Shown one piece after another: positions 24,476 through 32,655 of a DNA stretch of 57,045 bases; position 1 is the first letter of the stretch, and each line of letters begins with the position of its first letter. The notes below the pieces were generated by a model. That model made no database searches and was not told the DNA's origin. It saw nothing but the letters and a program-made list of their open reading frames with translations. The stretch is from Gammaproteobacteria bacterium (GTDB lineage Bacteria; Pseudomonadota; Gammaproteobacteria; Burkholderiales; Burkholderiaceae_B): assembly GCA_030832095.1 (NCBI GenBank), contig JAURJT010000075.1, positions 1 to 57,045 on the forward strand. The letters are read 5' to 3'. The position numbers and the translations under genes are program-made.

Positions 24476-25822
24476 TCATTGAATCGTAAAACTGGTAACG
24501 CTGAACGGAGTTTTCGTGCGACAGCGATCAGGTCGGCAGACCATATCGTTGACATTAATCACTCCCTCATAGCTAGATTTTTTTCCATCCAAAGACACCA
24601 CGACTGTAAACGGAATCGGTCGACGATTTTGTATCAATTCATTCGCGCTAAAAAGTGCCACTCTGACCTCATAGCGACCGCTTGGCGGCTTTTGATTCCA
24701 TGAGATATTTTCAATCGGCTCGTCACGGTAGGGGCAACCCGACATCGCTTCGCAAACATTGGCATCAATATCGAGACTGCCGCCGCTGGGCGATTGCCTC
24801 ACACCGTCATCATACGTACTGATTTTGACACCACTGGGTTCGATCACAAGCAAGTCCAGATCAGCGCGATCGGTCCAAGCCAAAGAGATATTGACGAATT
24901 TTCCTTGTGTGACTGCGCTACGTTCTAATCGTCTATCAATTTCATCCGAACTCACTGTTGCCGGCGGCGCAGGAACACTGAAAGGTGCGGGTGCGGGTGC
25001 GGGTGCAGGTGCTGGTGTCAGTGCTGGAATGGGCACTGGTGTGAGCGTAGGCGCTGGAGCGGGCGTCACACGGGCTATCGGTGGAAAACATGCACCAGCT
25101 TTATCGCCGATCTTGTCCCATAACTGAGCGATCCGCGTCCGCAAGCCGTTTTCAACCTCGAGCGTTGGGCCAGGTGAAATGACAGCCAGCCATTGTTTAT
25201 GAAACAACCCCATCACCAACATTACGGTGAGTAAAGCAAGCACGAGCCAACGCCACCAGTTGCCCGACCCAGTCGCCACCGCCGCTGACGCAAGCGCTGC
25301 GTTCTCAGACGCAATCACTTTTGCACCCGGGGCAAACGCCTTAGAAAACTGCGCATCCAGGTCAAACACGCCGCCTTTATCGCCGAAAGGCACGCAACCC
25401 CACTGAGCAATCACAAGTTGCTCGCCCACCATAAAAATTGAAGCGAGTGCATCGGGGGTCGCCAACATCGCCAGTAAAGCTTGTGCGCCGTAGGCTGAGG
25501 ACGAGCTAGCGCTCGCTCCAACTTTCTCTGCAATCGCCCTCACCTGCAGACATTTTTTGTTAATTTGGGATGACACCTGTAGTTTCTCATCCGGCGTCAA
25601 CTCGTGAAAACCGCGAATCGGACCTTCAAGTTTTGTCACCCACGCCACCTCACCTCGCATGGCATTGACAACCGGTTCAGCAAAAAAAACGGGCAGACCT
25701 CGATCGCTCGGGTCCCGTTGCAGCAAGCTCACAAGCTGCTGGTAGTAGCTAAAAATGGGCTGCCCATTGATCCCCTTGACATCGATCAATGTGCGCTTGG
25801 TAATAAGTGGAAGAGTTTGCAT
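24476..25822 (-). CDS. Membrane-anchored protein with Pro/Ala linker and C-terminal YfaP/DUF2135-like domain (448 aa)
   Basis: The ATG at 25822 is chosen; a GTG at 25888 would add 22 residues and overlap the protease gene. Layout: an N-terminal cytoplasmic region of about 185 residues (INGQPIFSYYQQLVSLLQ, VFFAEPVVNAMRGEVAWVT), one membrane helix at about 190-208 (WWRWLVLALLTVMLVMGLF), an alternating Ala-Pro linker, then a beta-sandwich-like C-terminal domain of about 140 residues. That domain has SLAWTDRADLDLLVIEPSG, SGGSLDIDANV and PSGRYEVRVALF, resembling YfaP/DUF2135 domains. The N-terminal part faintly recalls SrfA-type virulence-associated proteins (low confidence). It follows the trypsin-like protease gene by 37 bases, so the two may act together at the membrane. 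Confidence 0.6.
   Translation of the reverse strand: MQTLPLITKRTLIDVKGINGQPIFSYYQQLVSLLQRDPSDRGLPVFFAEPVVNAMRGEVAWVTKLEGPIRGFHELTPDEKLQVSSQINKKCLQVRAIAEKVGASASSSSAYGAQALLAMLATPDALASIFMVGEQLVIAQWGCVPFGDKGGVFDLDAQFSKAFAPGAKVIASENAALASAAVATGSGNWWRWLVLALLTVMLVMGLFHKQWLAVISPGPTLEVENGLRTRIAQLWDKIGDKAGACFPPIARVTPAPAPTLTPVPIPALTPAPAPAPAPAPFSVPAPPATVSSDEIDRRLERSAVTQGKFVNISLAWTDRADLDLLVIEPSGVKISTYDDGVRQSPSGGSLDIDANVCEAMSGCPYRDEPIENISWNQKPPSGRYEVRVALFSANELIQNRRPIPFTVVVSLDGKKSSYEGVINVNDMVCRPDRCRTKTPFSVTSFTIQ
24984..25019. repeat. 6-bp tandem repeat encoding Ala-Pro linker
   Basis: GGTGCG and close variants occur six times in tandem. On the minus strand they encode alternating Ala and Pro in the extracytoplasmic linker of the DUF2135-like protein. 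Slippage here would change linker length in frame. Confidence 0.8.
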
Positions 25823-25859
25823 AATCAGTTGGCTCTGTAATTTTTGTCTTGAAGCAAGC

Positions 25860-26954
25860 TCAGTTCTTAAGCTCTGAAGTGCAGACACTCGACATCTTGG
25901 TGTAAGTTTGGCGATGCTGGTCTAAAAACCCACGTAACGATGTCGCAGACAGGGCATACAACGATCGGTCAGTGAATTGATCTTCTCGTGCTCCAATAAA
26001 CGTATTGACTCCAACAACGTTGCCACAACGATTCACCAGAGGCCCCCCAGAGCTACCAGTCGACATCTTGGCTGTATGTAAGACCAACACTAAGTTATTG
26101 GCCTGCCGCTGCAAGACACTGACCTCTCCTTGCGAGAACACAGTATTAGGCGTGACCACATTGGTATCACCTCGGATATCAGACCCAGGATAGCCAGCGG
26201 CAACGACCGTCTGTAGTACTTGGGGCTCAGTGGCGATCGCAAGCTGACGTACCCCCGCCGGGACTTGCTCGACTTTGAGCAAGGCAAAGTCTGGATTGGT
26301 GATGTCAGAATCTTTGGTGACAGCCACCAACTTGGCGGGCAAGGGCTCCGTTCCAAGTAGCGTGCTAGTAATTGCAAAAATCTTTCCTGCTTCAATGACG
26401 TGTCGATTTGTCACGAGCACGTTCGTATCAATAAAAAATCCACTGCCGTGCCCAAGAAATTTCATCCTAGCGTCAAACACCAACACACGGACCGTTGCAG
26501 CATCAAGCAATGCCACCAGTTTGTCTTGCGCGAGCACTGCGGCACTGGGTTCAGTTGGGGCCGTGACGACCGGTGCTGGGGGGACTTGCCCCGGATTCGC
26601 TGTGACGACTGGCGTTGGCGTATTCGCGGTAGCAGTTGGCGTTGGTGTACTGACTGCACCTGGCCGCTGGCCAAGCGCTTGCGGTGGCACACTTGTCGGC
26701 GAGCTTTGCTCTTGCCGCACCAGCGGACCAATTTCACCACGCCTAAACGACTGCAGTTCGGGGCTCTCGCAACTGCCGTCCAAAATCAGCTGTAGTCGCT
26801 GACTTTCTGTTTGCAGTCCGGCCACAATTTCACGGTTGATCTGAGCAGGTGCCAGTAGCACCATTGGCCGGTTCATCCACCACAAATAGACGAACAGGTT
26901 CAAGACAACCAAGATTGCAACCGCAATCAAAAATCCGCGTTGGGTGAGCCGCAT
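25860..26954 (-). CDS. Membrane-anchored trypsin-like serine protease (364 aa)
   Basis: The ATG at 26954 is chosen; a TTG 63 bases upstream is possible. An N-terminal membrane helix (FLIAVAILVVLNLFVYLWW) anchors the protein. A Pro/Thr/Ala-rich linker follows, then a trypsin-fold domain with the catalytic triad H185 in LVTNRHVIE, D222 in NPDFALLKV and S302 in STGSSGGPLV. There is no PDZ domain, unlike DegP or DegS. The protease domain should face the periplasm. The DUF2135-like membrane protein follows after 37 bases with a matching anchor-linker-domain design, making a functional pair likely. The natural target is unknown. Confidence 0.85.
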   Translation of the reverse strand: MRLTQRGFLIAVAILVVLNLFVYLWWMNRPMVLLAPAQINREIVAGLQTESQRLQLILDGSCESPELQSFRRGEIGPLVRQEQSSPTSVPPQALGQRPGAVSTPTPTATANTPTPVVTANPGQVPPAPVVTAPTEPSAAVLAQDKLVALLDAATVRVLVFDARMKFLGHGSGFFIDTNVLVTNRHVIEAGKIFAITSTLLGTEPLPAKLVAVTKDSDITNPDFALLKVEQVPAGVRQLAIATEPQVLQTVVAAGYPGSDIRGDTNVVTPNTVFSQGEVSVLQRQANNLVLVLHTAKMSTGSSGGPLVNRCGNVVGVNTFIGAREDQFTDRSLYALSATSLRGFLDQHRQTYTKMSSVCTSELKN

Positions 26955-27059
26955 ACCAATATCCAAAAAAACAAACGATTTAACTAGGAGCGCAGACCGC
27001 AACTTCAGTTCAGGCAAAGCATACTCAATTTTAGGCAGTTGGCTCAGTGTTTGTACGCC

Positions 27060-28223
27060 CTAACTTGCCAAGGCCTTCATCTCAGCGTAAAGATCTGCTT
27101 TGCCTTCGAATCCAATACCCACTAATTCTGGCAACGTCACAATGCTGTTTTCTACCTTGACGCCATCCGGAAACCCGCCATAGGGTTGAAAGAGGTCGGG
27201 ATAGCTTTCGTTGCCCCCAAGACCCAAACCCGCAGCAATCGCAAGCGACATCTGGTGACCGCCATGCGGCACACAGCGCTTGGGCGACCAGTCATACTCT
27301 TTGAGCATCTCAAGCGTTCGCAAATACTCAACCAAGCCATAGCTGAGCGCGCAATCAAATTGCAACCAGTCTCGATCGCGCCGCATGCCGCCATAGCGAA
27401 TCAAATTACGGGCATCTTGCATTGAAAACAGATTTTCACCCGTGGCCATCGGTTTGTCATAATGATTGGCTAGCTCTGCCTGCAACTCAAAGTCAAGCGG
27501 ATCACCGGCTTCTTCGTACCAAAATAAATCGTACTGCGCCAAGGCCTTGCCGTACTCTATGGCAGTCTTCAAATCAAAGCGACCGTTGGCATCGACGGCC
27601 AGTCTCTGCCCAGGTCCAAGCAACTTTAATACTGCTTCAATTCGCTTGCAGTCTTCAGCTAACGAGCCTCCGCCGATTTTTTTCTTCACGACCGAATACC
27701 CACGATCAAGATAGCTTTGCATCTCGCGCGTGAGGCCTTCAAGTCCCTGTCCGGGCCAGTAATAGCCACCAGCTGCGTAGACAAACACCTCGCGTTTTGG
27801 CTTGCCGTCGCCATAGCGTTCAGCCAACAGTTGATACAGCGGCAAGCCTTCAATCTTAGCGACTGCGTCCCAAACGGCCATATCAATCGTACCAACCGCC
27901 ACCGAGCGCTCGCCATGACCGCCAGGCTTTTCGTTATTCATCATGGTCGCCCAAACCTTGTGCGGACACAACATACCTTTCGCATCTAGCAACGAGTCGG
28001 GCTTAGCTTCAAGCACACGGGGAATAAACCGCTCGCGCATCAACGCACCCTGCCCATAACGCCCGTTTGAGTTAAAGCCATAGCCAATCACGGGTTTACC
28101 GTCTCGGATCACGTCCGTGACAACGGCAACCAAGCTCAAGGTCATTTTCGAAAAATCAATATAGGCGTTGCGGATATTGGACTTGATCGGGCGGGTGGAT
28201 TCGCGGATCTCTGTAATTTTCAT
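27060..28223 (-). CDS. tarD: D(-)-tartrate dehydratase (enolase superfamily, 387 aa)
   Basis: The protein matches the characterised Bradyrhizobium D-tartrate dehydratase closely as I recall it. Shared segments include IRNAYIDFSKMTLSLVAVVTD, GYGFNSNGRYGQG, NNEKPGGHGERSVAVGTIDM and the near-identical C-terminal LGLGGNESYPDLFQPYGGFP. Enolase-superfamily catalytic and metal residues fall at K182, D211, E237, E263 and H320, each two positions before the literature numbering. It dehydrates D-tartrate to oxaloacetate. It diverges from galactarate dehydratase across 144 bases, forming a sugar-acid locus. Oxaloacetate could pass to pckG in this window. Confidence 0.92.
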   Translation of the reverse strand: MKITEIRESTRPIKSNIRNAYIDFSKMTLSLVAVVTDVIRDGKPVIGYGFNSNGRYGQGALMRERFIPRVLEAKPDSLLDAKGMLCPHKVWATMMNNEKPGGHGERSVAVGTIDMAVWDAVAKIEGLPLYQLLAERYGDGKPKREVFVYAAGGYYWPGQGLEGLTREMQSYLDRGYSVVKKKIGGGSLAEDCKRIEAVLKLLGPGQRLAVDANGRFDLKTAIEYGKALAQYDLFWYEEAGDPLDFELQAELANHYDKPMATGENLFSMQDARNLIRYGGMRRDRDWLQFDCALSYGLVEYLRTLEMLKEYDWSPKRCVPHGGHQMSLAIAAGLGLGGNESYPDLFQPYGGFPDGVKVENSIVTLPELVGIGFEGKADLYAEMKALAS

Positions 28224-28283
28224 GAGTCAGGCTCTATTGCGACGAAGTCAGAAGGAGATTGTTAAGGGATCTGGCAATAAGTT

Positions 28284-28323
28284 GTTCTGGTAGCAGGCAA
28301 TACGATACACTCAGAACGAACAA
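28284..28323. promoter_or_regulatory. Inverted repeat between divergent tarD and garD genes
   Basis: GTTCTG (28284-28289) is mirrored by CAGAAC (28312-28317), and TTGTTC (28282-28287) by GAACAA (28318-28323). The palindromic arms sit in the middle of the 144-base divergent region. They are a candidate operator for a sugar-acid regulator, but no regulator gene is in the window. Confidence 0.4.
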
Positions 28324-28367
28324 TGGTAACCAAAGTGCCGCCTCTTGACTGATAAAAAAGAAGACCG

Positions 28368-29936
28368 ATGACAATCAATCAACAACACCCCAAGCCCCAT
28401 CTCATCAAAATGCACGATCTCGATAACGTCGCGATTGTTGGCAACGATGGCGGGCTACCAGCTGGTACCGTCTTGCCCTCTGGCTTAGTGTTGGTGAACA
28501 AGGTCCCGCAAGCGCACAAGGTGGCTCTCATCGATTTCGCACAAGAGGCGCCAGTGATTCGTTACGGGCTGACGATTGGGTACGCCCTGAAGCCAATCCC
28601 AGCGGGCAGTTGGGTGCATGAACGCCTCTTACGTATGCCTGAGGCGCGCAATTTTGAGAATCTACCCATCGCCACGGTCAAACCAGCGTCGACCGAACCT
28701 CTTGAGGGCTATACCTTTGAAGGTTACCGTAACGCAGATGGTTCGGTTGGCACGCGCAACATCCTGGCAATCACGACCACCGTCCAATGCGTGGCTGGGG
28801 TGGTCGAATACGCGGTTCAACGTATTAAAACCGAGTTACTACCAAAATACCCAAACGTTGACGACGTGGTGGGCCTTGAGCACAGCTACGGTTGTGGCGT
28901 GGCGATTGATGCCGCCGAAGCGATCATTCCCATTCGTACGATTCGAAACATCAGTTTGAATCCAAATTTTGGGGGCGAAGTGATGGTGGTGAGCCTGGGC
29001 TGTGAGAAATTGCAGCCTGATCGCCTCATGCCACCCGGCAGCTTCCCAATTAAAGATGAGCGCTCGACCGGTGTCGACACGGTCTGCCTGCAAGATGCTG
29101 AACATGTCGGCTTTATGTCAATGATTCAAGCCATCATGGCCGAAGCCACCGTGCATTTGATTCGCCTGAATCAACGCACCCGCCAAATGGTACCGGCAAG
29201 TGAGCTGATTGTTGGTATGCAGTGCGGTGGTAGCGATGCCCTGAGTGGGGTCACGGCGAACCCCGCTTTAGGCGTTGCGGCAGATTTATTAGTACGTGCT
29301 GGTGCCACCGTGATGTTCAGCGAAAACACCGAAGTTCGTGATGGTGTGGATCAACTCACTTCACGCGCGATCAACGCCAGCGTCGCGCAAGATATCGTGA
29401 CGCAGCTCGCTTGGTACGATAGCTACCTGGCCCGAGCCAACGTTGATCGCAGCGCCAACACGACACCAGGTAACAAAGCGGGCGGCTTGTCTAATATTGT
29501 AGAAAAAGCCATGGGTTCGATTATCAAGAGTGGCAGCTCTGCCATTTCAAGCTGTTTACCACCAGGTGAAAAACTGGCCCGTGACCAACGCGGCCTGGTG
29601 TATGCCGCCACACCCGCTAGCGATTTCATTTGCGGTACCTTACAACTCGCTGCAGGCATGAACCTTCACATCTTTACAACGGGTCGAGGTACACCTTACG
29701 GCTTGGCAGAGTGCCCCGTGATCAAGGTCGCGACCCGCACGGATTTGGCACGTCGTTGGCATGACATCATGGATGTCAACGCCGGGCGGGTCGCCGATGG
29801 CGAGCTTTCAATCGAAGAACTCGGCTGGGAGATTTTTCGTTTAATGCTTGATGTCGCCAGCGGTCGTAAGACCTGGGCTGAGCACTGGAACATTGCAAAT
29901 GCACTGGTGCTGTTTAATCCTGCTCCTGTGACCTGA
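28368..29936 (+). CDS. garD: Galactarate dehydratase, UxaA/GarD family (522 aa)
   Basis: The N-terminal SAF-like domain ([28 protein letters not shown]) and the large altronate/galactarate dehydratase domain are both present. Landmarks are [48 protein letters not shown] and [17 protein letters not shown]. The length and the closing [21 protein letters not shown] segment fit GarD better than altronate dehydratase. It dehydrates galactarate to 5-dehydro-4-deoxy-D-glucarate. The gene is divergent from tarD, so tartrate and galactarate use may be co-regulated. No KDG aldolase gene is visible in the window. Confidence 0.88.
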   Translation: MTINQQHPKPHLIKMHDLDNVAIVGNDGGLPAGTVLPSGLVLVNKVPQAHKVALIDFAQEAPVIRYGLTIGYALKPIPAGSWVHERLLRMPEARNFENLPIATVKPASTEPLEGYTFEGYRNADGSVGTRNILAITTTVQCVAGVVEYAVQRIKTELLPKYPNVDDVVGLEHSYGCGVAIDAAEAIIPIRTIRNISLNPNFGGEVMVVSLGCEKLQPDRLMPPGSFPIKDERSTGVDTVCLQDAEHVGFMSMIQAIMAEATVHLIRLNQRTRQMVPASELIVGMQCGGSDALSGVTANPALGVAADLLVRAGATVMFSENTEVRDGVDQLTSRAINASVAQDIVTQLAWYDSYLARANVDRSANTTPGNKAGGLSNIVEKAMGSIIKSGSSAISSCLPPGEKLARDQRGLVYAATPASDFICGTLQLAAGMNLHIFTTGRGTPYGLAECPVIKVATRTDLARRWHDIMDVNAGRVADGELSIEELGWEIFRLMLDVASGRKTWAEHWNIANALVLFNPAPVT

Positions 29937-29992
29937 GACTCGCGTTGACTTCCTCCACGCCCTAAAAAACGAGGATCCCTACGGCGTACACC

Positions 29993-30045
29993 CCGGGATG
30001 AAGTTAAAGCACCCTGACTGACACTTCAGTCTGGTTTCATCCCGG
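29993..30045. other. Nested inverted repeat spanning the 3' end of a binding-protein gene
   Basis: CCGGGATGAA (29993-30002) pairs with TTCATCCCGG (30036-30045). Inside lies GACTGA-CACT-TCAGTC (30016-30031), which includes the stop codon of the minus-strand solute-binding-protein gene. It may end transcription of the convergent garD and binding-protein genes, but there is no T-run. Confidence 0.45.
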
Positions 30046-30994
30046 CGCTTTTAACGATCTTCTGCACAGTGTCATAGTCTTGCTCAATAAATTTTTTAAA
30101 TTCGGCTGCTCCGTACTCACCCACCACGCCCCCTAACCCCGCCACTCGGCGCCGTACCTCTTGATCAGCCAACACGGCTTTTGCAGCCTGGCTGTATTTC
30201 TCGATGAGTTCAGGAGGAGTCCCCTTGGGCGCAAACAAACCAATCCAAGATAACTGCTCAAAACCTGGCATGTCGAACTCAGCGACCGTCGGGATATTTT
30301 CGGCGCCGGGCCAGCGCTTGAGCGAGGTCACTGCCAAGGCTCTAAGCTTGCCAGCTTTGATCAAAGGCATTGCCGCAACAAGCGATGACACCGCCACCGG
30401 AATCTGACCACCCAGCAGGTCTGTCAGCGAAGGCCCAGAACCTCGGTACGGAACAGACGTCATTTTCACCTGCGCTGTAAAAAAAGTGTATTCAGCCGCG
30501 AAATGACTTGCCGTGCCGATCCCCGCCGTGCCAAAAGAGACCTGTCCGGGACGCTGTTTGGCGTCGGACAGCAGTTGGTCGAACGACTGATACGCAGAAG
30601 CGCTAGACACAACAATCACCGCAGGCCCGCGCATGAGCTCGGCGACCGGAATCAAATCATCCAGCTTGTAACCAGTCTCTTTGTACAAAGACAGATTTGA
30701 CGTGTGATTATTGCCACTCACCAAAATAGACAAACCATCAGGTGCCGCGCGCGCAACCGTCTGCGTGGCCAAGTTGCCCCCTCCGCCTGGCTTGTTTTCA
30801 ACGATTACCGTCGCATCTACAAGGGGACCAAATTTTTCACCTACGATTCTCGCCATCGCATCGACGCTGCCGCCGGCGGCAACGATGGCATAAAAGCGAA
30901 TCGTGGTTGCCGCTTGAGCGGGCACAATCACCATCAACGCGACACACACCCCGCACAACAGGCGCAAAGAGAGGGCGAGACCTTGAGAACGCAT
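30026..30994 (-). CDS. Bug/TctC-family periplasmic solute-binding protein (322 aa)
   Basis: The ATG at 30994 opens a signal peptide (LRLLCGVCVALMVIVPAQA); the frame is open further upstream but overlaps the preceding gene. The mature protein has IRFYAIVAAGGSVDAMARIVGE, VIVENKPGGGGNLATQ, KQRPGQVSFGTAGIGTASHF and VPYRGSGPSLTDLLGG, all typical of the family. It starts 55 bases after the arylmalonate-decarboxylase-like gene ends and converges on garD. The neighbourhood suggests a dicarboxylic or sugar-acid ligand, which is an inference. Confidence 0.92.
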   Translation of the reverse strand: MRSQGLALSLRLLCGVCVALMVIVPAQAATTIRFYAIVAAGGSVDAMARIVGEKFGPLVDATVIVENKPGGGGNLATQTVARAAPDGLSILVSGNNHTSNLSLYKETGYKLDDLIPVAELMRGPAVIVVSSASAYQSFDQLLSDAKQRPGQVSFGTAGIGTASHFAAEYTFFTAQVKMTSVPYRGSGPSLTDLLGGQIPVAVSSLVAAMPLIKAGKLRALAVTSLKRWPGAENIPTVAEFDMPGFEQLSWIGLFAPKGTPPELIEKYSQAAKAVLADQEVRRRVAGLGGVVGEYGAAEFKKFIEQDYDTVQKIVKSAGMKPD

Positions 30995-31049
30995 GCGTAT
31001 GCCTATTCGTAAAAAGCGTTGAAAGCTCGGCGCAGGAGCAGATTCGTAC

Positions 31050-31778
31050 TCAAGCGACCAGATGGTCGTTAAGCAAAGTCCCGTAACCCGGTACCGCGAC
31101 ATGGCCACCCAAAATATTCAACATTGCCCAAAGCGCACAACTATTGGTGCTTAGAACAGGTTTGCCTGTGTCGCGTTCAAGCGCTTGGATGATATCCATC
31201 GTCATCCAGTTGCCGCAAGCCAAAAAGATTGCATCGGCTTCGGGCCGGTCGGCCTGTCGACCTAGGTCATACGCTGTTTGCGCATCGAGATCGCCCACTT
31301 CGATATTGCTGACGATTCCCATCGCGGCTTGGTGCAGCACTTGTACGCCGCTCGCCTCAATAAAGTGGGCGACAGTTTGGTTGGTACTCGCACTCCAAGG
31401 GGCAGCCAACACTATTTTTTTGATGTTAAGCACGTTAAACGCCTGCAGCATTGCAGTCGCTGCAGTCGTCGCAGGTTTGCCACAGGCTTTTTCGATACGC
31501 TGACAGATTTCTTGATCGTAGCCTTTACCCATGCGCGTTGAAGGCGCAGTGGCAGATAGCACGACGGCATCTACACGAGCGTCGTTGAGTTTGCGCGTTT
31601 CAGTTTCAAGCTCGGCTACGATTTTGATGGTCGACTCAGGGTCGATCTGACTCAGCGTCAAACGTGCGCAGTGCAGCGACACCGACGCTGGTAAGACTTG
31701 TATGAACTCTGGCTCTTGAGTGGTGTTTGAAGATGGCAACAACAAGCCAAAGCGTTGGGTTTTTTTTATGGTTGTCAT
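31050..31778 (-). CDS. Arylmalonate decarboxylase / maleate isomerase-like protein (Asp/Glu racemase superfamily, 242 aa)
   Basis: The start at 31778 has AGAGA upstream; an ATG at 31793 is also possible. The C-terminal half closely follows Bordetella arylmalonate decarboxylase as I recall it: ADAIFLACGNWMTMDIIQ with C188, then VERDTGKP-like ALERDTGKPVLSTNS, and the ending GHVAVPGYGTLLND. The first catalytic cysteine used by racemases and maleate isomerase is absent (LSATAPS at about 74-80), as in the one-cysteine decarboxylase. A cofactor-free decarboxylase or isomerase of a malonate- or maleate-like diacid is therefore plausible. It precedes a solute-binding-protein gene by 55 bases. Confidence 0.72.
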   Translation of the reverse strand: MTTIKKTQRFGLLLPSSNTTQEPEFIQVLPASVSLHCARLTLSQIDPESTIKIVAELETETRKLNDARVDAVVLSATAPSTRMGKGYDQEICQRIEKACGKPATTAATAMLQAFNVLNIKKIVLAAPWSASTNQTVAHFIEASGVQVLHQAAMGIVSNIEVGDLDAQTAYDLGRQADRPEADAIFLACGNWMTMDIIQALERDTGKPVLSTNSCALWAMLNILGGHVAVPGYGTLLNDHLVA

Positions 31779-31849
31779 ACTGATCTCTGTCATTCGATTC
31801 TAGCGTTGTACAGAGCTGGCGGCACCTCAGTCAAGAGGCGCCGCGCTGA

Positions 31850-32578
31850 CTAGGCCGTGTCGTCTGAACCACCGAAATCACCGCCCGAATCAGCCACATC
31901 GTAGCCGCCCGATAACTCTGGCGAATCGTAGGCCGAGGTGGGCGCCGGCTCGTTGGCATAATAATTATTGACCACGGTGGTATTTTCGGTATGGCTGGCT
32001 GGTTGCTGATTGTCATGTTTGTTGCCCGCGCCAAACGCTCCGCCAGAGTTGTGGTTACCCATCAAGCTTTGAATGCCTGAATATAAAAACGAACCGGCAA
32101 CCACACCGGCTGCGGTCGTGGCAACGGTGCCCAGCATGCTCGAGCCCCAAGGTGTTGTGGCCGCGGCCGGAGCGGCAGCAGGCGCAGGCGCTGCGTTGGC
32201 AACCGGGGCGCCAGCCACTGCGGGCTTGGCCATGGCGGGTGCAGCACTAGGCCCTGAAGCCGCAGCCGAGACTGGGCTTAGGCCTGCCGAAGGCGCCGAG
32301 GGACCTCGGCCCCAGGCGTGTACGTCGTTCAAGAAACTCGCCTGTGCGACCGGTTTCTGACGTTCAAGCTGAGCTTGTAATTCAGCGACTTTTGCTTGCG
32401 ATTGCTGCAAGACAAAATCCAGCTGCATCGCCCGCTGAACCAGCAGATAGCCCGCATTGGGCTGCTTTGCCAGAGCCTGTGCAATCAGGGTATCGGCTTC
32501 AGGTTCTTTCGCGCCAACTTGGGCTTGTGTCAGCTGCGTAAGAAACGCATTCAACATGTCACGTTCTTGGGTATTCAT
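31850..32578 (-). CDS. DUF2076 domain-containing protein (242 aa)
   Basis: The ATG at 32578 follows GAGG by 7 bases. The N-terminus MNTQERDMLNAFLTQLTQAQ and the PNAGYLLVQRAMQLDFVLQQ helix match DUF2076. A heptad-like coiled coil (AKVAELQAQLERQ) follows. The middle is Ala/Pro-rich. A glycine/alanine hydrophobic segment (GTVATTAAGVVAGSFLYSGI) could be membrane-associated. The acidic Gly/Asp/Tyr-rich tail ends in GGDFGGSDDTA. Function is unknown for this family; it often appears beside stress or envelope genes. It is separated from the efflux operon by about 77 bases on the same strand. Confidence 0.85.
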   Translation of the reverse strand: MNTQERDMLNAFLTQLTQAQVGAKEPEADTLIAQALAKQPNAGYLLVQRAMQLDFVLQQSQAKVAELQAQLERQKPVAQASFLNDVHAWGRGPSAPSAGLSPVSAAASGPSAAPAMAKPAVAGAPVANAAPAPAAAPAAATTPWGSSMLGTVATTAAGVVAGSFLYSGIQSLMGNHNSGGAFGAGNKHDNQQPASHTENTTVVNNYYANEPAPTSAYDSPELSGGYDVADSGGDFGGSDDTA

Positions 32579-32655
32579 GGGCAAACCTCGTCAAAGCAGT
32601 TACTGGTATCGATCTGACCAAGTATAGGGGTAGAGGTTCAATTAAAACTGTCATA

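Noticed and set aside
26275..26802. Plus-strand 175-codon frame opposite the protease
   Set aside because: It is a mirror of the Pro/Thr/Ala-rich protease linker; low-complexity codons keep the opposite frame open.
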